In this document: piece after piece, positions 1 to 7,850 of the stretch
Layout of the letters: every line of letters begins with the position of its first letter
Position numbering within the stretch: position 1 is the first letter of the stretch
Origin: an uncultured Erysipelotrichaceae bacterium
Lineage (GTDB): Bacteria; Bacillota_I; Bacilli_A; Erysipelotrichales; Erysipelotrichaceae
Length of the DNA stretch: 28,174 nucleotides
Reading direction: 5' to 3'
Assembly (NCBI GenBank): GCA_900314345.1
Contig: OMUX01000208.1
Span: 1 to 28,174, forward strand
Made by a program: the position numbers and the translations under genes
Notes under the pieces: generated by a model
Database searches by the model: none
What the model was told of the DNA's origin: nothing
The model's input: only the letters and a program-made list of their open reading frames with translations

Positions 1-80
1 CATCCGGACGTAGCTCACGGCAACGTAGTCTCTTGCGAGACTTAGGCTGATCAAGTGGGCTTACGGTTTCCCGCAAGCCC
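1..80 (-). ncRNA. TnpB omega-RNA-like structured segment (IS200/IS605 remnant), runs off the left edge
   Basis: Read on the minus strand, three stems follow each other. The first is a 10-bp stem (57-66 with 71-80) with a GAAA loop. The second is a 6-bp stem (27-32 with 37-42) with a GCAA loop. The third is a weaker ACGT...ACGT stem (8-11 with 23-26). In the first stem positions 63 and 74 form a G-U pair only on the minus-strand RNA; on the plus strand they would be an A-C mismatch. Consecutive GNRA hairpins before a terminal hairpin are the architecture of omega RNAs at the 3' end of tnpB elements, and the right edge of this window carries such a terminal hairpin. No tnpB is visible here, so this would be a truncated copy or a cut-off one. 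The family assignment is inference from structure and recall. Confidence 0.45.
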
Positions 81-681
81 CGTCCTCAATGAGCAGCTGC
101 TCATAGGGCGGGGTTCTTGACTTTCGTATTTTCTCCCGGTATTCCTTCAGTCCGTCTCTGGAAATATAATGTCCGATGCCATGCTCATCCACATCTGCCA
201 TCGGTTCCATGCCGAATCCTTTTGAAGCAGTTCTTCCACCCTCCGGTGTCACAGCCTCTCCATAGGCTGTTGTCACATGATATCCTTGTGCTTCCTTTTC
301 ATCCAGCCACGATGCAAAGGCACATGCGAGATCACGGAACATCCTCGTTCCTCTGTATTTTTCCTTCACGTTAGCTGTATTGAGATACAACAGGTTGTTT
401 CCCTTCTGAAATCTCCGATTATCCAGATCCAGGAAGCTTCCATCGTTCAGATATTTCTCCATAGCCTTCTCTGAAGGAAACAGAACATTGAAGTAGCCTT
501 CCACCGCATCCTTCTCTTCATCCACAGCAAGGAAGATTCCCTCATAGTCCGGTTCATACAGCTGTTTCTGAAACCACACCGGAAAATGTGCAGGATCGCC
601 CTCCGGCCAGAACTTCTGATCCAGTTCGATCAACTGCTGAAAATACGCTTCGGTTACTGCGTTGTTGGAAACAATATGCAT
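61..681 (-). CDS. GNAT-family N-acetyltransferase-like protein
   Basis: A 206-residue protein. The stretch VKEKYRGTRMFRDL (about residues 105-118) resembles the acetyl-CoA pyrophosphate-binding loop (R-G-x-G/A type) of GNAT enzymes. GGRTASKGFGME near 148-159 resembles the usual C-terminal strand where the cofactor arm packs. It would transfer an acetyl group from acetyl-CoA to an unknown amine. The start at 681 is preceded by AGAGAGG, which lies inside a small hairpin. The gene follows the large ABC transporter after 72 bp with no clear terminator between them, so co-transcription is likely. Its last codons and TAA stop lie inside the omega-RNA-like hairpin, so the native C-terminus may have been replaced by a mobile-element fragment. 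Substrate unknown. Confidence 0.7.
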   Translation of the reverse strand: MHIVSNNAVTEAYFQQLIELDQKFWPEGDPAHFPVWFQKQLYEPDYEGIFLAVDEEKDAVEGYFNVLFPSEKAMEKYLNDGSFLDLDNRRFQKGNNLLYLNTANVKEKYRGTRMFRDLACAFASWLDEKEAQGYHVTTAYGEAVTPEGGRTASKGFGMEPMADVDEHGIGHYISRDGLKEYREKIRKSRTPPYEQLLIEDGACGKP

Positions 682-687
682 GTCATA

Positions 688-705
688 CCTCTCTTACCAG
701 AGAGG
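688..705 (-). promoter_or_regulatory. Hairpin covering the ribosome binding site of the GNAT-like gene
   Basis: CCTCTCT (688-694) pairs perfectly with AGAGAGG (699-705) around the loop TACC. On the minus-strand mRNA one arm is the Shine-Dalgarno AGAGAGG that serves the start at 681. The 7-bp stem would hide the ribosome binding site unless opened, for example by coupled translation or an RNA-binding factor. This is a direct sequence observation; the regulatory role is inferred. Confidence 0.4.
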
Positions 706-753
706 ATAACTGATTCAGATAGTTCTGGCAAACTGCAGAATCCCGGTTCTGTC

Positions 754-3700
754 TTATTCCGTGCGCAGTGCTTCTACAGGATCAGACCTTGATGCCTTGC
801 CAGCCGGAATCAGTCCTGACAGCAAAGTCAGTCCGATGCTCAGAGCCACAAGCTCCAGCATGGTACTCAAAGGAAGATAGGCTGTGATCTGATTTGTGCT
901 TGCCATCTTCCGTATTGCAATATTCGCCGGTATTAGCAGCAGCTCTGTGAAGCCGATGCCCATCAGACCTGCAAGAAGACCGGTGATGAATGTCTCCGCA
1001 TTGAATACATTGGCGACATTGCCCTTGGAAGCACCGATGGCTCTTAAGATGCCGATCTCCTTCTTCCGTTCAAGCACACTGATGTAGGTGATGACACAGA
1101 TCATGATGGAGGACACAACCAGCGAGATTGCCGTTACTGCAAGCAATACCCATCCGATCACATTCACAATCCTGGTGATGCTTGTCATGATTGAGGCAGT
1201 AATATCACTGTAGTGAATGACCTTGTCATCCATGCCTTTCGCCTGCATGGCATCGTTGTAGTCCGTAATGCACTGAACAATACCGGACTTGCTGTTGAAA
1301 TCCTTCGGATAGATGAAGATCGATACCGGCTGTTCATAGTCTGCATAGCCAAGCTTCGCAAGGTTTGTCTGCAGATCCGTCTGTCCTGTTGACAACAAGG
1401 ACTTTAACAATGACTGCAGCTGTTTCCCGTCCAGGTTCATCTTCAGTGCATTGGCCATCACATCCGGATTCACATGAAATGCATTGGGCAGGTTCTCAGC
1501 CAGTTTTGTTACAGCCGTGTTCATGGCTTCCGTCAGCTTTGTGCTGATCTGTCCCATCACATTGGTCATGGCATTGCTGATCTGTGTGTTCAGTGCACCG
1601 GCAAAGGCTGTAGTCATTTCACCAACCAGATCATTTGCAGCAGAGGATACACCGCTTGTATCAATACAGGACAATGCCGTTGTCTGGATTTTTTCCTGTA
1701 TTTCACTTCCCGAAAGATAAGCAGTGAAATCATCCACAAGCACACTGATGGTTGTCAGATTATTTTCGCCGGCATAGGCTTCATAGCCTTCCGCAACGGC
1801 TTTGGCAATCTCCTGTGCATCTTCTTTCTTGAAACCGACTGTTGTAATCAGAAGCTCTGTGTAATGCTCAAAGATATTCTTCTCGTTTTCATCGAAGTTT
1901 TTCTGCTGTGCTTCATAATCCAGGAACTCCTGCAGATACTGTGTTCTTTCCTCATCTGTGGCATCCGGAGCCAGCGGATGATCCACTGCATAGGATTCCA
2001 GATCAGCTGCGATCTGCTTGCTGAAGGAGGTCAGTACATCTTTAATCAGGTCTTCCTTGCCGCTGATCTTCTCATTGAGAAGCGGCACCAGTGTCTTTGC
2101 CGCACCGTTTTCCACATCCATGGCATAGGCATTCATTCCGTCAACGACCTGATCCAGAATATTCTGGGCCCTGGACTGTCCGTTATCTCCGGAAACACTG
2201 AGATAACCGGTCATGATATCCGTGAACAGATCTTCCAGCTTCTTTGACGCATCCTGCGTGAACTTTACCTGACCGATGATGTCATTGACATCCGCATCAC
2301 TCATCGAAGGCATGGCATTCTTCAGTGCCTCCGCATCAATGAGACTGCTGAAGTCCATGTCTGAGTAATCCATGGAGCCGAAGTCATCCTGTGATAACTG
2401 AAGCTTATCCTGATCAATGGAGAATGCAGAACGGATTGCATCTTCATCCACACTGAACAGATTCGTCAGATCCAGTGATTCAGAGATATCACTGTTGTCA
2501 TTGAATTTTCTGCCGGTGAATACATCCGTATCATCATGGTCCAGCTGGTACTGTACAGCCGCTTTGGTTTTTCCCTCTTCAATGAGATGCTTTCCAAGGC
2601 TTCTGGTAAAACCGATGCCGGGATTCAGGGAAGCCATCTCCGTTCCTGCCTTTGGAACGATGACGCCGGTGACGGTCATGACTTCACCCTTCTTCACAAG
2701 ATCCTTCATGTAGTCCATGTCATCGCTGCGGTCTGTATAAATGCCATAGTCCTCATCCCATTCATAACAGTCCGCATTGTTCACCAGGCGGAAGGTTCCT
2801 CCGATCAGCTGATCATAGGTCCATGTTTCCTCGGAATCCTGCAGTTTCACCGTTTCATTGTCCTGGTATTTTTTCAGCATGTCATCCAGTTCATCCGGAT
2901 TCTTGAGACCTAATGTATAAAGCATGAGATCTGAAATGGATCCTGCCTGCTGCAGGACAACCGCACATTCATTCCATGCCTCCGGCATGCGTCCCGCCTT
3001 GATGTCATACTGATCCATGTAGAGCGATTCATCATCCGGCAGGGCATAGAACACCGAACCGCTCATGAACATACTGTTTCCAAGGCCAAGGGCATTCATG
3101 ACCGGGCTGGGATTGACCTGATGAACCTGTTCTCCGTCCAGACGGTAGATCAAAGGTGTGATGCCATAGGCATACTCAATGTCCTTGGCATAGTCCTTGA
3201 TCCTTGACTCATCGCTTTCAATCCAGTTCCTGAACGAAGCCAGATCATTCTCAGAGGTATTGGCAAACAATGCCGTGATCATCTTCCGTTCCTTGACGGT
3301 ATCCCCGCGGTCTTCACTCATGGCTTCCGCCACCTGTGCCTGCTGCTGATCCGCCATGTCAGAAAGGGAGAATGATGTCTTGTCGATTTCAACCGGATAT
3401 GTGGACAATGTCTGCTGTTCCACATTCTTGATATAGCCGTTGACACCATTGCTTAAAGACTGAATGGACGCAATGCCGATGATGCCGATGGAACCGGCAA
3501 AAGCCACAAGCAGCGTCCTCGCAAGCTTGGTGCGCAGGTTGTTGAAGGAAAGGCCAAGCGCCGTCAGGAAGGACATGCCGGTATGCTTCATGACCTTATG
3601 CTCTGCCTTCACGACATCGGAAGGCATGTAAGGATCCGTATCACTGATGATGTGACCGTCCTTGAGATTCACGATCCTTGTGGCATACTGTTCGGCAAGC

Positions 3701-4302
3701 TGCGGGTTATGGGTGACCATGACAACCAGCCGGTCATCTGCCACTTCCTTGAGAAGATCCATGACCTGGATGCTGGTCTTTGAATCCAGTGCTCCGGTCG
3801 GTTCATCTGCCAGAAGGATATCCGGATCATTGACCAAAGCTCTTGCAATGGCAACTCTCTGCATCTGACCGCCGGACATCTGTGTCGGATACTTATGAAT
3901 CTGTTCCTTCAGTCCTACTTTCTCCAGTGCATCGATGGCTCTTTGTCTGCGTTCCGCACGTGAAATACCGGAGATTGTCAATGCCAGTTCCACATTGGCA
4001 AGCACCGTCTGATGAGGAATCAGGTTATAGCTCTGGAATACAAAGCCGATTGTATGGTTCCTGTATGCATCCCAGTCCCTGTCCTTGTACTTCTTTGTGG
4101 AAATACCGTTGATCACAAGATCACCGGAATCATACCGGTCAAGGCCGCCGATGATATTCAGCAGTGTTGTCTTGCCGGAACCTGAAGGCCCGAGGATTGC
4201 CACGAATTCATTGTCGCGCAGATTCAAAGAGACATGATCCAGCGCTGTCTGAACCAGGTCTCCGGTGTGATACTGCTTTGTAACATCAACAATCTGCAGC
4301 AT
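754..4302 (-). CDS. Fused ABC transporter ATPase / FtsX-like permease (MacB-type arrangement)
   Basis: A 1182-residue single-chain ABC exporter. The N-terminal ATPase has Walker A GPSGSGKTT (about 38-46), a Q-loop FVFQ (about 87-90), signature SGGQ (about 143-146) and Walker B ILLADEP (about 162-168). A first membrane helix (about 255-280) is followed by a roughly 760-residue extracytoplasmic domain rich in acidic, helical segments. Three closing helices lie near 1045-1077, 1105-1130 and 1148-1170, with the FtsX-type sequence ERKKEIGILRAIGASKGNV. Such proteins dimerise and drive mechanotransmission or export of peptides, lipids or drugs; the substrate here is unknown. The start at 4302 is chosen because GGAGAAAG precedes it and the domain begins there. 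An upstream in-frame ATG at 4389 would add 29 unlikely residues. The extracellular domain is unusually long and is the feature most likely to define its role. Confidence 0.9.
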   Translation of the reverse strand: MLQIVDVTKQYHTGDLVQTALDHVSLNLRDNEFVAILGPSGSGKTTLLNIIGGLDRYDSGDLVINGISTKKYKDRDWDAYRNHTIGFVFQSYNLIPHQTVLANVELALTISGISRAERRQRAIDALEKVGLKEQIHKYPTQMSGGQMQRVAIARALVNDPDILLADEPTGALDSKTSIQVMDLLKEVADDRLVVMVTHNPQLAEQYATRIVNLKDGHIISDTDPYMPSDVVKAEHKVMKHTGMSFLTALGLSFNNLRTKLARTLLVAFAGSIGIIGIASIQSLSNGVNGYIKNVEQQTLSTYPVEIDKTSFSLSDMADQQQAQVAEAMSEDRGDTVKERKMITALFANTSENDLASFRNWIESDESRIKDYAKDIEYAYGITPLIYRLDGEQVHQVNPSPVMNALGLGNSMFMSGSVFYALPDDESLYMDQYDIKAGRMPEAWNECAVVLQQAGSISDLMLYTLGLKNPDELDDMLKKYQDNETVKLQDSEETWTYDQLIGGTFRLVNNADCYEWDEDYGIYTDRSDDMDYMKDLVKKGEVMTVTGVIVPKAGTEMASLNPGIGFTRSLGKHLIEEGKTKAAVQYQLDHDDTDVFTGRKFNDNSDISESLDLTNLFSVDEDAIRSAFSIDQDKLQLSQDDFGSMDYSDMDFSSLIDAEALKNAMPSMSDADVNDIIGQVKFTQDASKKLEDLFTDIMTGYLSVSGDNGQSRAQNILDQVVDGMNAYAMDVENGAAKTLVPLLNEKISGKEDLIKDVLTSFSKQIAADLESYAVDHPLAPDATDEERTQYLQEFLDYEAQQKNFDENEKNIFEHYTELLITTVGFKKEDAQEIAKAVAEGYEAYAGENNLTTISVLVDDFTAYLSGSEIQEKIQTTALSCIDTSGVSSAANDLVGEMTTAFAGALNTQISNAMTNVMGQISTKLTEAMNTAVTKLAENLPNAFHVNPDVMANALKMNLDGKQLQSLLKSLLSTGQTDLQTNLAKLGYADYEQPVSIFIYPKDFNSKSGIVQCITDYNDAMQAKGMDDKVIHYSDITASIMTSITRIVNVIGWVLLAVTAISLVVSSIMICVITYISVLERKKEIGILRAIGASKGNVANVFNAETFITGLLAGLMGIGFTELLLIPANIAIRKMASTNQITAYLPLSTMLELVALSIGLTLLSGLIPAGKASRSDPVEALRTE

Positions 4303-4396
4303 TCTTCTTTCTCCGTATCCATATTGTACTTTCATCCCATGCTGCAATGCGCTTGATTTCCTTATCCTTTGACCGGCAATATCGTGCATCTGTATA

Positions 4397-4426
4397 GAAA
4401 AAGCAGTCCGTTTCCCTGCAGACCGC
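4397..4426 (-). terminator. Intrinsic terminator after the polymerase/YolD operon
   Basis: On the minus strand GCGGTCTG pairs with CGGACTGC (4419-4426 with 4403-4410, two G-U pairs) around an 8-nt loop, followed by TTTTTC at 4402-4397. It ends the transcript of the YolD-like gene 10 nt after its stop codon and separates it from the ABC transporter gene. Confidence 0.75.
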
Positions 4427-4436
4427 CATCATACGC

Positions 4437-4877
4437 TTATTCTTTTGCGACCAGCTTCATCTCCATGATGTCATCCATTGCAATGGATGTACGGTCTTCT
4501 CCCTTGAGGATTCTGTTAACAGGATCAATGCTTTTCAGCCGCATTCTCTGCCACTGCTCTCTTCCACCCTGTTTCTTCTCATCCTTGTGGAATACCAGTA
4601 CCAATACTTCCGGATGTTCCGGAAGTCTTTCTTCCGCTTCAGAAAGCACTGCGTCCAGTGCCGCCTTCTGTTCTTCCGAAAGCTCCCGTTTTTCATCCGT
4701 TGTTCTTGCCGTCTCAACGATTGCTTCATCATATCCGTTCAATGCCGCAAAAGGCTTGAACTGTGCCGCCCTGTTTTCCAAAGGCATGGGATGGTGATAG
4801 GAAGACACGTGATGTGCATGATCCAGCATGTCATCATACCGGTGCATGTCATTCTGATCCTTGGAAATCTCTCTCAT
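4437..4877 (-). CDS. YolD-like protein, partner of the Y-family polymerase
   Basis: A 146-residue protein. MPLENRAAQFKPFAALNGYD (31-50) is the hallmark of the YolD-like family, which is usually found beside UvrX/YqjW-type Y-family polymerases in Bacillota. Members are proposed to act as UmuD-like accessory or regulatory partners, though the biochemistry is poorly known. The gene overlaps the polymerase gene by four bases (ATGA at 4877-4874), which indicates translational coupling. GGAGGAC lies about 9 nt before the start, inside the polymerase coding region. A histidine cluster (about 12-29) is present near the N-terminus. A clear intrinsic terminator follows. Confidence 0.8.
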   Translation of the reverse strand: MREISKDQNDMHRYDDMLDHAHHVSSYHHPMPLENRAAQFKPFAALNGYDEAIVETARTTDEKRELSEEQKAALDAVLSEAEERLPEHPEVLVLVFHKDEKKQGGREQWQRMRLKSIDPVNRILKGEDRTSIAMDDIMEMKLVAKE

Positions 4878-6382
4878 GCCTTGTGTCCTCCGATCTGTCT
4901 GTTTCTCTCTTCCGCAGTCGCTCCCTCTTCCTTGTCCATGACCTTCAGAACAGCATTCTTCCCGTACTTTTCCTTGATCTTCAGGATCGCTTCCTGCACT
5001 GCCTTTTCCTTCTGTGCCTCTTCCTTGTTCATGACTTCCGGTTCTTTCTCTGCAGAAGCAGAAGAGAACAGATCCAGCTGCTGTGCATGGATGACATTGC
5101 CTGCTTCCTTTTCATCCAGTGTATGGAAGGCAGTGATATTCACCCTGCGCACAAGCATCTTCCTTCCTACCTTCTGTTCATAAATGGAAACAGCTGCTTC
5201 ACGGATCACCTTCTGTGAGGATGTGCATTGTTTCAGTTCCACACTGCCATGGGCAGCCTTGGGCACAAGCCTGCCATACCAGTCCTCTTCTGTTTCAAGG
5301 CTTTCGTCCCCTTCCAGACTTGCTGCATCAAAGCCGATGTAAATGCCGATGACATCCGTCATGAGATGTTTCTCCACCAGCTGCAATGCCAGAGCATCCG
5401 CCATTTCCTTGAGAACAACCAGTCCCTTCTCATAGCTGTAGGCAGAAGAAAGCACCTGCCCGATGCCCAGAGAATGAGAATCCGGTTCGTAGGCCTTGAT
5501 CATCGCAATGGTACATGGTTCATAGCCCCATGCATGATCAATCAGAAGTTCTGCATTCACGCCGAACATGCGGTAGAGCAGCTTTTCATTGTAGTAGTCA
5601 TTCCAGTTTCCTTCAGAGCATCTTGCAATATCGCCCATGGTATAGATGCCTTCTGCTTCAAGCCGCTTTGCCGTGCCCCTGCCGACTCTCCAGAAGTCCT
5701 TCAGGGGTTTGTGTGTCCAGAGCTGTTTCCGGTATGTATATTCATTCAGCTCCGCAATACGGACTCCGTCCTTGTCTGCCGGAATATGCTTGGCAACCAC
5801 ATCCATGGCAACCTTTGCCAGATACATGTTCGTGCCGATGCCGGCTGTTGCAGTAATGCCTGTTTCATCCATCACTGCCTGGATCAGTCTTCGTGCAAGC
5901 TCATGTGCCGTGCAGTGATACATGGAAAGATAGGATGTGGCATCGATGAAGACCTCATCAATGGAATATACATGAATATCCTCTGCAGAGATGTACTTCA
6001 GGTAGATGCTGTAGATCTCTGAACTTACCTCAATGTAATGTGCCATCTGCGGTGTTGCGGCCACATAGTCCAGCTTCAGGTACGGATTCTTCTGCAGTTC
6101 ATCTGCGAAGATGCTGGAGCCGTGGAAATCACGCCAGTGGATCTGCCGTGATCTTTCCCGGTTGATCCTTTCAACTGCCTGGATCACTTCAAACAGCCTT
6201 GCCCTGCCTGGAATTCCATAGGCTTTCAAAGACGGCGAAACAGCCAGACAGATGGTTTTCTCTGTCCGGCTGGTATCCGCCACCACAAGATTGGCATTCA
6301 ATGGATTCAGACCTCTTTCATGACATTCCACGGAAGCGTAGAACGACTTGAGATCGATGGCAATATAGGTACGTTCACTCAT
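4874..6382 (-). CDS. Y-family (UmuC/UvrX-type) translesion DNA polymerase
   Basis: A 502-residue protein. The first catalytic Asp is D10 in YIAIDLKSFYASVE. The steric-gate position is Tyr15, as in UmuC-type enzymes. The second acidic pair is D142-E143 in VYSIDEVFID. A QLDLF motif at 435-439 matches the beta-clamp-binding peptide. The tail (about 470-502, with KIKEKYGKNAVLK and ERNRQIGGHKA) is typical of the Bacillota UvrX/YqjW subgroup. It would insert nucleotides opposite damaged bases in the DNA-damage response. The gene starts 23 nt after the symporter stop with only a weak Shine-Dalgarno (CAGG next to the ATG). I see no convincing LexA box just upstream, so damage control may be absent or further upstream. 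Confidence 0.92.
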   Translation of the reverse strand: MSERTYIAIDLKSFYASVECHERGLNPLNANLVVADTSRTEKTICLAVSPSLKAYGIPGRARLFEVIQAVERINRERSRQIHWRDFHGSSIFADELQKNPYLKLDYVAATPQMAHYIEVSSEIYSIYLKYISAEDIHVYSIDEVFIDATSYLSMYHCTAHELARRLIQAVMDETGITATAGIGTNMYLAKVAMDVVAKHIPADKDGVRIAELNEYTYRKQLWTHKPLKDFWRVGRGTAKRLEAEGIYTMGDIARCSEGNWNDYYNEKLLYRMFGVNAELLIDHAWGYEPCTIAMIKAYEPDSHSLGIGQVLSSAYSYEKGLVVLKEMADALALQLVEKHLMTDVIGIYIGFDAASLEGDESLETEEDWYGRLVPKAAHGSVELKQCTSSQKVIREAAVSIYEQKVGRKMLVRRVNITAFHTLDEKEAGNVIHAQQLDLFSSASAEKEPEVMNKEEAQKEKAVQEAILKIKEKYGKNAVLKVMDKEEGATAEERNRQIGGHKA

Positions 6383-6405
6383 CCTGAGTGAAGTTTAGCA
6401 CAACA

Positions 6406-7662
6406 TCAGCTCAGCTTCTTCTGATACCAGTCCCTGCCGTACAGGATCCTTGTCACGACCATGCTGGCAACCGTGTCGCCGCAGCTGTTGAGCAGGGTGC
6501 AGCCCGGGTCAAACAGTTCCACAACCATAAGCAGGATCGGCATGGCAGCTGCCGGAAGACTGAACACGGAAACGATCATCGTCTCACCCGCAGCACCGCC
6601 GCCCGGCACGGAGGAAGTCGCAACAGATGAAGCCACAGCCACAAACAGAACCAGCAGGAACTGTGCACCATGCACCGGAACACCGAACATGGTTGTGGCA
6701 AGGATTGTTGCATACGTCATGGCAATGCAGGCACCGTCCATGTGCATCGTTGCGCCAAGCGGCACGACAACGGAGGAAATCTCACGCGGAATGCCCAGTT
6801 CATCGCAGGCATTCATCTGTAACGGAATAGCCGCAGCGCTTGAACGTGTGCCAAGTGCAGTCAGAGCCGGGCTCAGGATGACCCTGAAGAAGTTCTTCAC
6901 GCCCCAGGAACCTGCCGCAAGCCATGCATAGAAGCCAAGGCCGATGAAGAAGTAGACAAAGACAATGGCATAGAAGACAAGCATTGCCTGACCATATGTC
7001 TTGAGAAGCTCAACACCATACACTGCAGTCAGATCTGCAAAATAGCAGCCGATGCCAAGCGGCGCAAGCTTCATCAGAAGTTCCGTCATCTTGTACATCA
7101 CTGCAGAGCCGCTCTGCAGGAAGGAAGCCATCATTTCGCCTTCCTTGCCGACAAGGCCCGTGCAGATGCCGAAGAAGATCGTCATGATGATCAAAGGCAG
7201 CACATGATAACGGGAGATCAGATCCGGAAGATCACCGACTGTGAAGGTACCGACAATCTGCTGGGTCAGGGATGTTTCTGCCGCAGCTGCTGCAGAGGAA
7301 TCGCCGACGAAGTTATGCGGCACACCGGTGAAGTGCACCACGATCAATGTGATGACGCCGGCAAGCGCAGCGGTCGCAATGAAGAACACGATCGTATAGA
7401 CAAGCATTTTTCCGACCTTGCGGATATCCTTGTTATTGGCAATGGAACCTGCAATGGAGAAGAAGATCAGCGGTACGAGAATGCAGAACAGCAGGTTCAG
7501 GAAGATCTGTCCGATCGCCGCAAGAATGCTTAATGCTGTTGCTGCAGCAGGTGCATCCTGACGTGGTCCAAGCCAAAGACCGATCACTGCGCCGATCAGG
7601 CAGGCAATAATGAGTTTGAGCGGTTCCTTGTAGGATTGAAGCTTACTGGATTTCTGTGTCAT
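6406..7662 (-). CDS. DAACS-family amino acid:cation symporter, probably neutral amino acids (Ser/Thr/Ala)
   Basis: A 418-residue inner-membrane secondary transporter of the dicarboxylate/amino acid:cation symporter family. It has the serine-rich first hairpin (RSSAAAIPLQMN), the NMDGT-type cation motif as MHMDGACIAMT, and the second hairpin SSVATSSVPGGGAAGE. In the last helix the substrate motif reads D385-P-G-C388-T-L-L-N392. Dicarboxylate carriers such as GltPh have Arg at the position of Cys388 to hold the side-chain carboxylate. The mammalian neutral carrier ASCT2 has Cys there, with the surrounding D-x-x-C-T-x-L-N pattern also matching. This argues for neutral substrates; it is an inference from motif alignment by eye. 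AGGAAAGGGG precedes the start. A long inverted repeat sits just upstream in the leader, and the polymerase gene follows closely, so they may share transcripts. Confidence 0.88.
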   Translation of the reverse strand: MTQKSSKLQSYKEPLKLIIACLIGAVIGLWLGPRQDAPAAATALSILAAIGQIFLNLLFCILVPLIFFSIAGSIANNKDIRKVGKMLVYTIVFFIATAALAGVITLIVVHFTGVPHNFVGDSSAAAAAETSLTQQIVGTFTVGDLPDLISRYHVLPLIIMTIFFGICTGLVGKEGEMMASFLQSGSAVMYKMTELLMKLAPLGIGCYFADLTAVYGVELLKTYGQAMLVFYAIVFVYFFIGLGFYAWLAAGSWGVKNFFRVILSPALTALGTRSSAAAIPLQMNACDELGIPREISSVVVPLGATMHMDGACIAMTYATILATTMFGVPVHGAQFLLVLFVAVASSVATSSVPGGGAAGETMIVSVFSLPAAAMPILLMVVELFDPGCTLLNSCGDTVASMVVTRILYGRDWYQKKLS

Positions 7663-7678
7663 AGATATCCCCTTTCCT

Positions 7679-7727
7679 GACAGTGCGTGCAGAAACAGAA
7701 AACAGAGACATTCTGCACGCCTCTGTC
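7679..7727 (-). promoter_or_regulatory. Long inverted repeat in the symporter leader
   Basis: GCGTGCAGAA (7685-7694) and TTCTGCACGC (7711-7720) are perfect 10-bp inverted copies with a 16-bp spacer. They are flanked by a further GACAG/CTGTC pair (7679-7683 with 7723-7727). The structure ends just ahead of the Shine-Dalgarno of the symporter. There is no U-run after it, so it is not an intrinsic terminator. It could be an operator for a dimeric repressor or an mRNA structure that controls ribosome access. Confidence 0.5.
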
Positions 7728-7850
7728 GTTCCCCTTTTATGGATCATGAGCACACAAAGGCGCAGTCATTCCCGGCTTTTCAGAATGAACACTCCTTTTG
7801 TACATTCATGTTTTCCATGCCTGAATCATAGCACCATTCTGCATGTTTGT

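Noticed and set aside
5228..6022. A 264-codon open frame on the plus strand inside the polymerase gene, and similar long plus-strand frames at 1474-2247 and 4587-5183
   Set aside because: They are antisense to well-supported genes, carry no recognisable motifs, are rich in Cys/His/Phe as expected for shadow frames, and lack ribosome binding sites.
6360..6405. LexA/SOS box upstream of the Y-family polymerase
   Set aside because: GAACGTACC near the start only partly fits the Gram-positive consensus and lies inside the coding region.
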